A DNA stretch of 14,255 nt from the NCBI GenBank assembly GCA_030040725.1, contig JASHTD010000177.1, positions 1-14,255 of the forward strand, written 5' to 3'. Made by a program: the position numbers and the translations under genes. Source of the stretch: Candidatus Sulfotelmatobacter sp. Its GTDB lineage: Bacteria > Acidobacteriota > Terriglobia > Terriglobales > Acidobacteriaceae. The notes under the pieces were generated by a model. It made no database searches. It was not told the origin of the DNA and was given only the letters and a program-made list of their open reading frames with translations. The first letter of the stretch is position 1, and each line of letters starts with the position of its first letter. Positions 7,062 to 14,150 of this stretch are shown here, one piece after another.

Positions 7062-8396
7062 TCACCTCGTTGTTCTGGCGAATTCCTCAACCTGCGGTCG
7101 TTGGAGCCATTTCGTCTTTTCGCAATATTCGTACAGCTCTTCGCGGAAATCAGGGTGAGCGATCTCGATCAAGGCCTTCGCCCGTTCCCGTATGGATTTG
7201 CCATGCAGAAAGGCAACCCCGAATTCGGTGACAACGTAACGCACCAGGCCGCGCGATGTGACCACGCCCGCGCCCGGGCTGAGCATGGGAACAATTCGAG
7301 AGATCCTGCCGCTTTTCGCCGACGAGGGAATCGCAATGATCGGCTTGCCGCCTTTTGAATAGGCCGCTCCGCGCAGGAAGTCCACTTGGCCGCCGATGCC
7401 GCTGTAGAACTGATTCCCAATCGAGTCCGAGCAAACCTGCCCGGTAAGATCGATCTGCAGAGCGGAATTAATCGCGACCATGTTGTCATTGCGCGCGACT
7501 GACATGGGATGGTTCGTATAGGCAGTGGGATGAAACTCGAGGATCGGATTGTTATCGACGAATTCGAAGAGCTTCTTCGTCCCCAAACCAAAACCCACGA
7601 TGATCTTTCGCGGCTTGAAGTTTTTTCGTGCGCCGGTAATCACGCCGGCTTCGACCAGCCCAACCACGCCGTCGGAAATCATCTCGCTGTGAACACCGAG
7701 ATCTTTTCGGTCGGCCAGAAAAGTCAAGACTGCATTCGGAATGCCGCCGATACCCATCTGCAGCACGGCTCCGTCGTCGATCAGACCGGCGACATTCTTC
7801 GCGATCGCCACTTGTACGTCGCCGATCCTCGGCATCTCCGCTTCGCACAGCGGGCGCGAAAATTCGACAATCGCATCGAGATCGCTCACATGAATAAAAC
7901 TGTCGCCGTAGGTACGTGGCATCTGATCGTTGATCTGCGCGATGACAAAGCGCGCACATTTGGCGGCCGTAAGAGATGTATCGATGCTGATGCCAAAACT
8001 GCAAAATCCATGGCTATCCGGCGGGGAGAGCTGGAGCAGCGCCACATCGATCGGCATGGCGCCACTTTCGAACAAGTCTTCAATTTCACTCAGGTTAATG
8101 GGCGTGTAATCGGCGCGGCCGTCATTGATGGCGTCGCGCACATTCGGTCCAATGAACATCGCGTTGTGGCGAAAATGGCCCGCCATCTCCGGAGCCGCAT
8201 ACGGCGCGCATCCCACGGTCATCATGTGAACGATTTCGACGTCGTTCACAAAGGGCCCGCGCCGCATAAGCGCCTCGACCAGCGTCTCTGGTTCGGCACA
8301 GCCCGGCTGAATGTAAACGCGCATCCCCGATTGCACGTGTTGTAAAGCCTGATCGGCGGTTTGCAGACGGCGTTTGTATTCGGTTTCCCACGACAT
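7062..8396 (-). CDS. Acetyl-CoA hydrolase/transferase family CoA-transferase (4-hydroxybutyrate CoA-transferase-like)
   Basis: A 444-residue cytoplasmic CoA-transferase of the Cat/AbfT family, which moves CoA between acyl-CoA and a free acid through a glutamyl-CoA intermediate. The catalytic glutamate is in HSEM at E238, the same number as in 4-hydroxybutyrate CoA-transferase of Clostridium aminobutyricum. GIGGIPNA lies at 215-222, and FGLGTKKLFEF and the HPTAYTNHP stretch follow downstream. Start: ATG at 8396 with a GGGGGA stretch upstream. The frame is open 23 codons further up, but that overlaps the previous gene. It follows the rsbRD-like gene by 14 bp and precedes the ferredoxin by 3 bp, so the three share an operon. 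In context it may exchange the acyl-CoA made by the 2-oxoacid oxidoreductase with acetate or succinate, saving the thioester energy. Exact substrates are not readable. Confidence 0.9.
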   Translation of the reverse strand: MSWETEYKRRLQTADQALQHVQSGMRVYIQPGCAEPETLVEALMRRGPFVNDVEIVHMMTVGCAPYAAPEMAGHFRHNAMFIGPNVRDAINDGRADYTPINLSEIEDLFESGAMPIDVALLQLSPPDSHGFCSFGISIDTSLTAAKCARFVIAQINDQMPRTYGDSFIHVSDLDAIVEFSRPLCEAEMPRIGDVQVAIAKNVAGLIDDGAVLQMGIGGIPNAVLTFLADRKDLGVHSEMISDGVVGLVEAGVITGARKNFKPRKIIVGFGLGTKKLFEFVDNNPILEFHPTAYTNHPMSVARNDNMVAINSALQIDLTGQVCSDSIGNQFYSGIGGQVDFLRGAAYSKGGKPIIAIPSSAKSGRISRIVPMLSPGAGVVTSRGLVRYVVTEFGVAFLHGKSIRERAKALIEIAHPDFREELYEYCEKTKWLQRPQVEEFARTTR

Positions 8397-8410
8397 TGGC
8401 CTGTCCCCCA

Positions 8411-8887
8411 CTAGCCTGCGATTTTCTGCTCTCCGAATTCTCTGGCTCCGGCTTCTACTGCCCATTCGTATCCAACGGCGGCGGAATGAATCGCACGATC
8501 GAAAAACTGATCAAGCAACTGCAAGAGTTCCTGTTTTCCCAGGATCTCGATCGGGCGCTCCGGATAAGCCTCGTCCAAGATGAACTCCCAGAGATTGTGT
8601 TTGGTTAAGATAATCGCCCAAATCAGTTCACTCAGCGGCACACCCTGATGGGCGCGGCGGGCGCCGATGGCGGTATACCGCTGCTCAATTTCAGCTTCGT
8701 TTTTGTGCAGGAGCCACTCGCCGAGGTGGCGATAAATCTCGCTGACTCGCTGCTTCAAGTCCTCGCTGGGGACCTTGGCGTTGTAGGTTTCAGTGTGACT
8801 GGATTTCTGCACCTTGTGCAGAAGGCCAGTGGCCAGCTCCTCGGAGTGGTCCTCGATAAGGCGGACGAATCTGTAGGTGATGATCAT
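8411..8887 (-). CDS. Stand-alone RsbRD N-terminal-domain-like sensor protein
   Basis: A 158-residue, mostly helical protein resembling the N-terminal domain of RsbT co-antagonists RsbRD (a helical sensor domain). Features are FVRLIEDHSEELA near the start, a central GARRAHQGVPLSELIWAI stretch and a final LLQLLDQFFDRAIHSAAVGYEWA helix. In RsbRD the domain is followed by a STAS domain for stressosome assembly; none is present here, so it is a sensor or adaptor without its usual output. Start: ATG at 8887 with AGAGGTG close upstream. Earlier starts up to 9040 would read through the promoter region and give residues unlike the family. It heads the CoA-transferase-ferredoxin operon and is preceded by a CRP-like site. 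A role in sensing the state that turns the pathway on is inference. I am fairly sure of the domain, not of the function. Confidence 0.75.
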   Translation of the reverse strand: MIITYRFVRLIEDHSEELATGLLHKVQKSSHTETYNAKVPSEDLKQRVSEIYRHLGEWLLHKNEAEIEQRYTAIGARRAHQGVPLSELIWAIILTKHNLWEFILDEAYPERPIEILGKQELLQLLDQFFDRAIHSAAVGYEWAVEAGAREFGEQKIAG

Positions 8888-8944
8888 GGCCCACCTCTTC
8901 ATCATGATTGTCATCCCGCAGGTCAGAACCGGCCATGATGAGGA

Positions 8945-8971
8945 GCACAGCGGGAGGTGATCGCTGTCACA
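8945..8971 (+). promoter_or_regulatory. CRP/FNR-family-like operator upstream of the rsbRD-like gene (site 3)
   Basis: Read on the plus strand: GCACA-N6-GGTGA-N6-TCACA, half-site starts at 8945, 8956 and 8967, 11 bp apart. The core read on the minus strand is TGTGA-N6-TCACC, nine of ten matches to the CRP consensus, and shares TGTGAC and GATCAC with site 2. Its centre is about 76 bp from the minus-strand start at 8887 and about 237 bp from cheY, so it more likely serves the metabolic operon. Confidence 0.6.
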
Positions 8972-9122
8972 GGTACATCGACGTTCGTAACTCATCCGAA
9001 TCGGAGCATCCCGTAGCAAAGTCTGCCCATCGTCGCGCATTCTGCGCCCTAGCGAGCGCTTCCTGAAGCGCCAATTACCGGAGTAACTATCGACCGGGAA
9101 TTGGCTGTGTTAAAGATTGCTA

Positions 9123-9154
9123 ATGGTAGTTGGAGCAGCGATGCGAACTACCAT
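9123..9154. repeat. Inverted repeat in the cheY leader
   Basis: ATGGTAGTT (9123-9131) and AACTACCAT (9146-9154) are perfect inverted repeats around 14 bases, ending 46 bases before the cheY start. It could be a DNA operator or an RNA stem-loop. A T5 run at 9164-9168 is nine bases beyond the stem, too far for a standard terminator. Confidence 0.6.
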
Positions 9155-9200
9155 CGCCCGTAGTTTTTCTGCAACCTTGGACCGGTGAACCGAGGAGAAC

Positions 9201-9572
9201 ATGGCTAAGAAAATCCTTGTAGTAGACGACTCAAAGACAGCCCTGATGATGGAGCGCGAGATTCTGGAACGGCGAACGCCCTACCAGTGCGTAACTGCCA
9301 GCGATGGGCAGGAAGCGGTCGAGAAGGCGCAACAGGAGCAGCCTGACCTCATTCTGATGGACGTGGTCATGCCGCGCATGAATGGATTTGAAGCCTGCAA
9401 GATGATCCGCAAGGGCACAAGTACTCGCGAAATTCCCATTGTTCTGGTCACCACACGCGGCGAAGAGTCGTACATGGAAGCCGGATTCCAGAGTGGCTGC
9501 AACGATTACATAACCAAGCCGGTGAACGGCTCAGAATTGGTGGCCCTGTTGCAGAGCTACCTGGGTGAATAA
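9201..9572 (+). CDS. cheY: CheY-type single-domain response regulator
   Basis: A 123-residue receiver domain without output domain. The acidic pocket is D9-D10, the phospho-acceptor is D54 (LMDVVMP), and the switch residues T84 and K106 have the spacing seen in E. coli CheY (T87/K109). It would be phosphorylated by the CheA encoded downstream and either act on the motor or serve as the receiver of a non-flagellar output. It starts at ATG 9201 with GAGGAG immediately upstream and is the first gene of the plus-strand chemosensory operon, 41 bp before the GAF gene. No flagellar genes are visible in the window, so motility (swimming or twitching) cannot be inferred. Confidence 0.93.
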   Translation: MAKKILVVDDSKTALMMEREILERRTPYQCVTASDGQEAVEKAQQEQPDLILMDVVMPRMNGFEACKMIRKGTSTREIPIVLVTTRGEESYMEAGFQSGCNDYITKPVNGSELVALLQSYLGE

Positions 9573-9613
9573 CCGCGCGACACTCCGCTCGACAGCATGC
9601 CACAGGACCATTG

Positions 9614-10150
9614 ATGAACGTCAACAAACAAGCGACCGCGGCGAAACCTGCTGCTGATCCGATGAATGAACTGCGTCTTTCCGCCGCACGGAAAAGGCTT
9701 GCCGAAAGCACCGGCAGAGAAGACGCGATTGAGGGCTTGCGTGAGATCGTCGCCAATCTGCTCGGTTGTGAAGAAATCGGCCTCTTCAAAGTTAACCCCG
9801 ATGACGAGACGTTTTCGGTTTGCTGGTCGTTCGGCGCCGACCTGGAAAACTACGACTTGCTCAAAGCCCTGGGTACGGGCGGCCGCCAGCAGGTGATGCG
9901 AGGCAAGTGCCATTTGGTGGTAGAAAACCGCAATCGCGGGAGCCGCATGGCGATGGGCGAAGCCTTCGTTCCGATTCGCGTGGACAACCATACCGTCGGC
10001 ATACTGGCAATCTTGCGTTTGCTGCCGCAAAAAGCCGCATTCGACGCACATGACATGGAACTCTTCAAACTTCTTTCGGAGGAAGCGGCCAAGCCCCTTT
10101 TCGGTTCGAGCAGCCATTCGAAGGCACGAAAAAAGGGCCAAGGAATCTGA
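9614..10150 (+). CDS. Small GAF-domain-like protein of the chemosensory operon
   Basis: A 178-residue soluble protein. Residues about 35-165 resemble a GAF domain: a first helix EDAIEGLREIVANLLGCEEIGLF, a central sheet region, GEAFVPIRVDNHTVGILAIL near 128-147 and a final helix DAHDMELFKLLSEEAAKPLF. No catalytic, helix-turn-helix or transmembrane part is present, and the C-terminus is a basic tail (SKARKKGQ). Start: ATG at 9614 with AGGA upstream; a TTG directly before it is less likely. The cheD start is two bases after its stop, so the two are tightly coupled. GAF domains bind small molecules or serve as protein contacts. Here it might be a cytoplasmic signal input or adaptor for CheA or CheD. 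That role is inference, and the fold assignment is from pattern only. Confidence 0.75.
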   Translation: MNVNKQATAAKPAADPMNELRLSAARKRLAESTGREDAIEGLREIVANLLGCEEIGLFKVNPDDETFSVCWSFGADLENYDLLKALGTGGRQQVMRGKCHLVVENRNRGSRMAMGEAFVPIRVDNHTVGILAILRLLPQKAAFDAHDMELFKLLSEEAAKPLFGSSSHSKARKKGQGI

Positions 10151-10152
10151 CC

Positions 10153-10692
10153 ATGAAAGAAAATTCCCCCAAGTTTAATCCCGCAATGCTGCCTACGGAG
10201 GTCATGAAGACTTATGAGGCGGCGGAGACAACCGGGTCCCGGCACTTCCTGTATCCCGGGCAGGTTTTCGCCACACCGGACCCGATCGTCATCTCAACGA
10301 TCCTCGGCTCCTGCGCCGCGGTTTGCCTCTGGGACCGGCGCAAAAGAGCCGGCGGTATGAACCATTACCTTTTGCCAGATGGCGCGAACGACGGCCCAAA
10401 CCGCTTGCGCTACGGCAACGTCGCCAACCCCGAGCTTTTGAAACAAGTGCTGGCCCTGGGATGTGAAATCAAGAATCTGCAGGCGAAAATCTTCGGCGGA
10501 TCGAGCGCCTTCTCGGCCGATCTGTCGCACTCGCTGGGCACGCGCAACGTAGACCTCGCAGAAAACTTTCTGCGCTCGGCCGGCATTCCGGTGGTAGAGC
10601 GCGATGTTTCCGGCAAGCACGGCCGCAGGTTGCTTTTTCAGATAGAGGATGGCGTAACCACCATCCGGAGTTTCGATCAAGCGACGGTTTGA
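10153..10692 (+). CDS. cheD: Chemoreceptor glutamine deamidase CheD
   Basis: A 179-residue CheD. The catalytic cysteine is C54 in ILGSC and the catalytic histidine H71 in GGMNHYLLP; the 17-residue distance equals that of C27/H44 in Thermotoga CheD. FGGSSAF, an RNV stretch and VVERDVSGKHGRRLLF are also family features. It deamidates glutamines of chemoreceptors and in some bacteria is controlled by CheC/CheY-P, though no cheC is in view. About 30 N-terminal residues before the core are longer than in many CheD proteins. Start: ATG at 10153 with AAGGA overlapping the end of the GAF gene. Substrates may include the receptor encoded downstream in the same operon. cheA follows after 29 bp. Confidence 0.93.
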   Translation: MKENSPKFNPAMLPTEVMKTYEAAETTGSRHFLYPGQVFATPDPIVISTILGSCAAVCLWDRRKRAGGMNHYLLPDGANDGPNRLRYGNVANPELLKQVLALGCEIKNLQAKIFGGSSAFSADLSHSLGTRNVDLAENFLRSAGIPVVERDVSGKHGRRLLFQIEDGVTTIRSFDQATV

Positions 10693-10721
10693 AACGGTCA
10701 TGAGACCGGGAAGGAGGAGCA

Positions 10722-12374
10722 ATGGATTTGGCGGATTTTGACCGTGGAGCAGTGCTGGCCTCGTTCCTCGTCGAATCCGAGGAGGGCTTGGATGCGATGG
10801 AACAGGCTCTGGTTCAGATGGAGACAAACCCCTCCGATCTTGAACTGCTGCATACGATTTTTCGTGTGGCCCACAGCATCAAGGGAAACGCCACTTCGCT
10901 GGAGTTGCCCGAACTCGCCGGCTTCGCGCACGTGGTGGAAGATCTGTTGGATGTTTTTCGGGAGCAGCAGGCTCTGCCTGGCCCCGAATTGATTTCGCTT
11001 TTGCTTAAAGCGGTAGATGAACTTCGCGCCATGGTCGCCGGCGCCCAGGCGGGCCCGGTGGAACTTACCCAACAGCAACACCGGCTTCGAAAAGAAATCG
11101 CCCGGGAGGTAGAGAAACGCTCAAAGCGTGTCGTCACCACCAACGGCGCCCGTGAAGAAACCGCCTCCGCGGCGAAGATCGACGCTCTACCCAATCCCAA
11201 TCATCGCACGCTGCGTGCTGATGTTGACAAGCTCGACCACATGCTGAACCTCACGGGTGAAATCGTAATCGCGCAAGGCCGCCTGCGGCAGATGATCGAA
11301 AAGCTGGCTGGCGAACAGGGCCGCGCCATTCTCGAAATGCATCGTGAAGCCGAGCGCTTATACATGGATCTGCAGAGTGAAGTAATGAGCATCCGCATGG
11401 TCCCGGTGGGGCCGCTCTTTCGCCAGTTCGTCCGCTCGGTGCGCGACCTCGCCAAGACCCACGGAAAAACAGCGCGCCTGGAAGTGACAGGCGGAGACGT
11501 CGAGGTTGATACAACGGTGCTTGAGCAATTAAAAGATCCACTGGTGCACCTCATCCGTAACGCAGTTGATCATGGCCTGGAAAAACCCGATGTTCGCGAA
11601 GGCAAAGGCAAGAACGCTTGCGGCGTGATCAAACTCTCGGCCGCGCATAGCGGCGGCAACATCGTAGTTACTCTGCAGGATGACGGTGCCGGATTCGACC
11701 GCCAGCGAATTCTCGAAAAAGCGCGGCGGGTCGGGATGATCTCTGGCAAGGAGGAGCTGCGCGAGCAGGACATCTACGGTCTCGTTTTCCAGGCAGGTTT
11801 CTCGACCGCCGATACAGTCACTGATCTTTCCGGCCGGGGCGTCGGCCTCGATGTAGTGCGGCGCAACATTGACTATCTCCGCGGGACCGTGGAGATCACA
11901 AGCGCCGCGGGCAAAGGAAGTACAATCACGATCCGCCTGCCGTTGACGCTCGCCATCATCGAGGGATTTTCCGTAAAAGTCGGCAGCGAAGTTTTTATCG
12001 TTCCGTTGGAGCACGTTACGGAGTGCACCGAATTGCCTGCCGAGCAGCGTAACGCGGAAGCCAGCGGAATTCTTAGCCTGCGCGGAGATCCGCTTCCCTA
12101 TGTGCGGTTGCGGCGCGCCTTCAGCCTGCCTGGGCAGATTCCAAGTAAAGAGAACATCGTGGTCGTGAAGATTAACGAATTTTACGCGGGGATTGCCGTC
12201 GATGAACTGCTCGGCGGAATGCAGACTGTGATTAAGCCGCTGGGTCGAGCCTTCCGCGCGGTGCACGGCATTGCCGGTTCCACCGTGCTGGGCGATGGGC
12301 GAGTGGGTTTGATTCTCGACGTTCCCAACCTTTTGCGGGGAGTGATGCAGTCGAGCCTGCAGGCACAAGCCTAG
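10722..12374 (+). CDS. cheA: Chemotaxis histidine kinase CheA lacking a P2 domain
   Basis: A 550-residue CheA. P1/HPt spans about 1-105 with phosphorylated H51 in AHSIKG; a charged linker covers about 106-160; the P3 dimerisation helices are about 162-225. P4 kinase has the N-box HLIRNAVDHGLE (276-287), G1 DDGAGF (320-325) and G2 GRGVGL (371-376). P5, a CheW-like domain, is about 408-545. The linker is too short for the CheY/CheB-docking P2 domain found in E. coli CheA, so this is a short form. It would autophosphorylate and pass phosphate to CheY. Start: ATG at 10722 with AAGGAGGA at 10711-10718. It lies 29 bp after cheD and 43 bp before the receptor gene, all in one operon. Confidence 0.95.
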   Translation: MDLADFDRGAVLASFLVESEEGLDAMEQALVQMETNPSDLELLHTIFRVAHSIKGNATSLELPELAGFAHVVEDLLDVFREQQALPGPELISLLLKAVDELRAMVAGAQAGPVELTQQQHRLRKEIAREVEKRSKRVVTTNGAREETASAAKIDALPNPNHRTLRADVDKLDHMLNLTGEIVIAQGRLRQMIEKLAGEQGRAILEMHREAERLYMDLQSEVMSIRMVPVGPLFRQFVRSVRDLAKTHGKTARLEVTGGDVEVDTTVLEQLKDPLVHLIRNAVDHGLEKPDVREGKGKNACGVIKLSAAHSGGNIVVTLQDDGAGFDRQRILEKARRVGMISGKEELREQDIYGLVFQAGFSTADTVTDLSGRGVGLDVVRRNIDYLRGTVEITSAAGKGSTITIRLPLTLAIIEGFSVKVGSEVFIVPLEHVTECTELPAEQRNAEASGILSLRGDPLPYVRLRRAFSLPGQIPSKENIVVVKINEFYAGIAVDELLGGMQTVIKPLGRAFRAVHGIAGSTVLGDGRVGLILDVPNLLRGVMQSSLQAQA

Positions 12375-12417
12375 AAATTCATAGATTGCGAATAAGAAAG
12401 CATTGAGGGAGAAAGAA

Positions 12418-14061
12418 ATGAAAACCTGGCAAGATCAGAAAATCGGGACGCGGCTGGGAGTCGTGTTCGGGACCGTTCTATTGTTCGTGATTGTAGCGGC
12501 GGGAATCGGACTGAACTGGCTGAGCCGACTCAACTCCGAAATGTCCGCGACCCTGCAGAAGCGCTACAACATCGTGGAGCTTACCCACCGGACAATCGAG
12601 AATTCGATCACCAATGCCAGGGTTACGTTTCAACTGTTTGAGACCAAGGATCCAGCCGAGGAGAAACGGCTGAACGCAGAAAACGAAGGGGTAAGCGCGG
12701 AAATCACCACTCAGGTCGCCGCCATCGAGAAAAGTCTGAGCTCGCCCGAGGAGCGGGAAATGTTCGACCTCGTCATGCAGGACCGAGAGGCCTACCGCGT
12801 AACTCGGGCAAAAGCCAAGGAACTGCTGCTCGCCAACAAACGCGACGAGGCGTTTCAAGCCTTAGGTCAAAATGTGATTCCGGTCCTCGACAAGTACCGC
12901 GCCGAGTGGGGAAAGTTCATTGACCTGCAAACCGCGGCCATGCAAAAAAGCATGGAAGAAAGCCAGCGAGCATACTTCGTGGCGCGCCGGATCGCGATAT
13001 CGCTGGTGTTCGGCGTCCTGATTCTTGGTTTGATCACGGCCTATAGCGTCACGCGCAGCATCACGGTTCCAATCCGCCAGGTTGTCGAACATGCGGAAAA
13101 GATCGCAGCCGGCGATTTGACCACCGAAATCCCGGTTACAAACAGCTCCGAAACGGGCCAATTGCAACAAGCCATGTACAACATGAGCAAGAAGCTTTCG
13201 GGCATCATCCGGGACGTACGTGAGGGTTCGGCGGCAGTTGCTTCGGCGGCGCAGCAGGTTTCCGCGTCATCGCAGAGTTTGTCGCAGGGCACGAGCGAGC
13301 AGGCGGCGTCGGTGGAAGAAATGAGTTCCAGTCTTGAACAAATGAATGCCTCGATCACGCAGAACGCCGACAACAGCCGTCAGGTGGAACAAGCGGCGGC
13401 GAAGGGCGCAAGCGCAGCCGAGGAAAGCGGCAGCGCGGTGAAAGAGACCGTCGAGGCCATGAAACAGATTGCCGCAAAAATCTCGGTGATCGAGGAGATC
13501 GCCTATCAAACGAACCTTCTTGCGCTCAACGCTGCAATTGAAGCGGCTCGCGCCGGAGATCAAGGTCGCGGCTTCGCCGTGGTGGCAGTGGAAGTCCGGA
13601 AACTGGCCGAGCGAAGCCAGATCGCCGCTCAAGAGATCGGCGGGCTCGCCGGCAAGAGCGTCAAGATCGCAGAGCACTCAGGCCAACTGCTGGGCGATCT
13701 GGTTCCGTCGATCAAGAAGACTGCCGAGCTGGTGCAGGATGTAGCGGCCGCCTCCACCGAACAATCCGGCGGGGTGACGCAGATCAACCGGGCTATGGCG
13801 CAAGTGGACACTGTGACCCAGCGCAACGCGTCGTCGGCTGAAGAGCTTTCGAGCACCGCCGAAGAGTTGGCGGCGCAGTCTGAGCAACTGCAACAGTTGA
13901 TGACTTTCTTCCGGGTCAGCGGAGAACAGTACGCGCGTGTGAACAGCGGCGAGAAGCGGATGACGATGCCCTTGAATCCGACGTTCAAAGGTTTTTCCCA
14001 GCGAAGCTCGAAAACGACCGGGGGGAGAGTTGAGGAGGAGGCGAATTTCTCTCCGTTCTAA
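12418..14061 (+). CDS. Methyl-accepting chemotaxis protein (membrane receptor with 4HB-like sensor)
   Basis: A 547-residue receptor. TM1 is about 12-34. A periplasmic all-helical domain of about 155 residues, like four-helix-bundle MCP sensors, follows. TM2 is about 191-212, HAMP about 213-265 and the long signalling coiled coil about 266-500. The conserved hairpin tip is at about 356-400 (EEIAYQTNLLALNAAIEAA, AVEVRKLAER). Alternating Ala, Glu and Gln in the coiled coil offer sites for methylation and CheD deamidation. The C-terminus is a flexible tail without the NWETF-like pentapeptide that tethers CheR/CheB in some receptors. Start: ATG at 12418 with GAGGGAG upstream; the TTG at 12403 is in frame but poorly placed. 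It sits between cheA and cheW, so it probably works with this kinase. The ligand is unknown. Confidence 0.93.
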   Translation: MKTWQDQKIGTRLGVVFGTVLLFVIVAAGIGLNWLSRLNSEMSATLQKRYNIVELTHRTIENSITNARVTFQLFETKDPAEEKRLNAENEGVSAEITTQVAAIEKSLSSPEEREMFDLVMQDREAYRVTRAKAKELLLANKRDEAFQALGQNVIPVLDKYRAEWGKFIDLQTAAMQKSMEESQRAYFVARRIAISLVFGVLILGLITAYSVTRSITVPIRQVVEHAEKIAAGDLTTEIPVTNSSETGQLQQAMYNMSKKLSGIIRDVREGSAAVASAAQQVSASSQSLSQGTSEQAASVEEMSSSLEQMNASITQNADNSRQVEQAAAKGASAAEESGSAVKETVEAMKQIAAKISVIEEIAYQTNLLALNAAIEAARAGDQGRGFAVVAVEVRKLAERSQIAAQEIGGLAGKSVKIAEHSGQLLGDLVPSIKKTAELVQDVAAASTEQSGGVTQINRAMAQVDTVTQRNASSAEELSSTAEELAAQSEQLQQLMTFFRVSGEQYARVNSGEKRMTMPLNPTFKGFSQRSSKTTGGRVEEEANFSPF

Positions 14062-14150
14062 GAGATGCGGCGGCTACAAAACAGAGTCGATCTGCCGGCC
14101 GCCGGGACCCCATTCGGCACAGACCGGCTGAAACGTGAGGATTGAAAATT

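Larger units (their letters stand above)
8888..9200. other. Divergent intergenic region between the metabolic and chemotaxis operons
   Basis: This 313-bp stretch has no convincing gene. It holds a CRP-like triple half-site (8945-8971), a short hairpin GCGCTT-CCTG-AAGCGC (6-bp stem) at 9057-9070, and a 9-bp inverted repeat with a 14-base loop at 9123-9154 in the cheY leader. Minus-strand GACAAT at 8912-8907 may be a -10 box for the rsbRD-like gene. No convincing sigma-70, sigma-28 or sigma-54 promoter was found in front of cheY. Confidence 0.55.

Noticed and set aside
7509..8345. Plus-strand open frame of 278 codons
   Set aside because: Antisense to the CoA-transferase, whose catalytic motifs are intact; rich in His and Arg without domain-like pattern.
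8411..9040. Longer version of the rsbRD-like protein starting at 9040
   Set aside because: The extra 51 residues are unlike the family and would cover the promoter region and the CRP-like site; the ATG at 8887 has a ribosome site.
9101..9122. Possible sigma-54 promoter (TTGGC and TTGCT) before cheY
   Set aside because: The GG and GC doublets are 14 bases apart instead of the required 10.
9111..9137. Possible sigma-28 (FliA-type) promoter starting at TAAAGATT
   Set aside because: No GCCGATAA-like element at the expected distance downstream.
9123..9168. Rho-independent terminator or attenuator in front of cheY
   Set aside because: The T5 run begins nine bases after the stem, and the 14-base loop is large; kept only as an inverted repeat.
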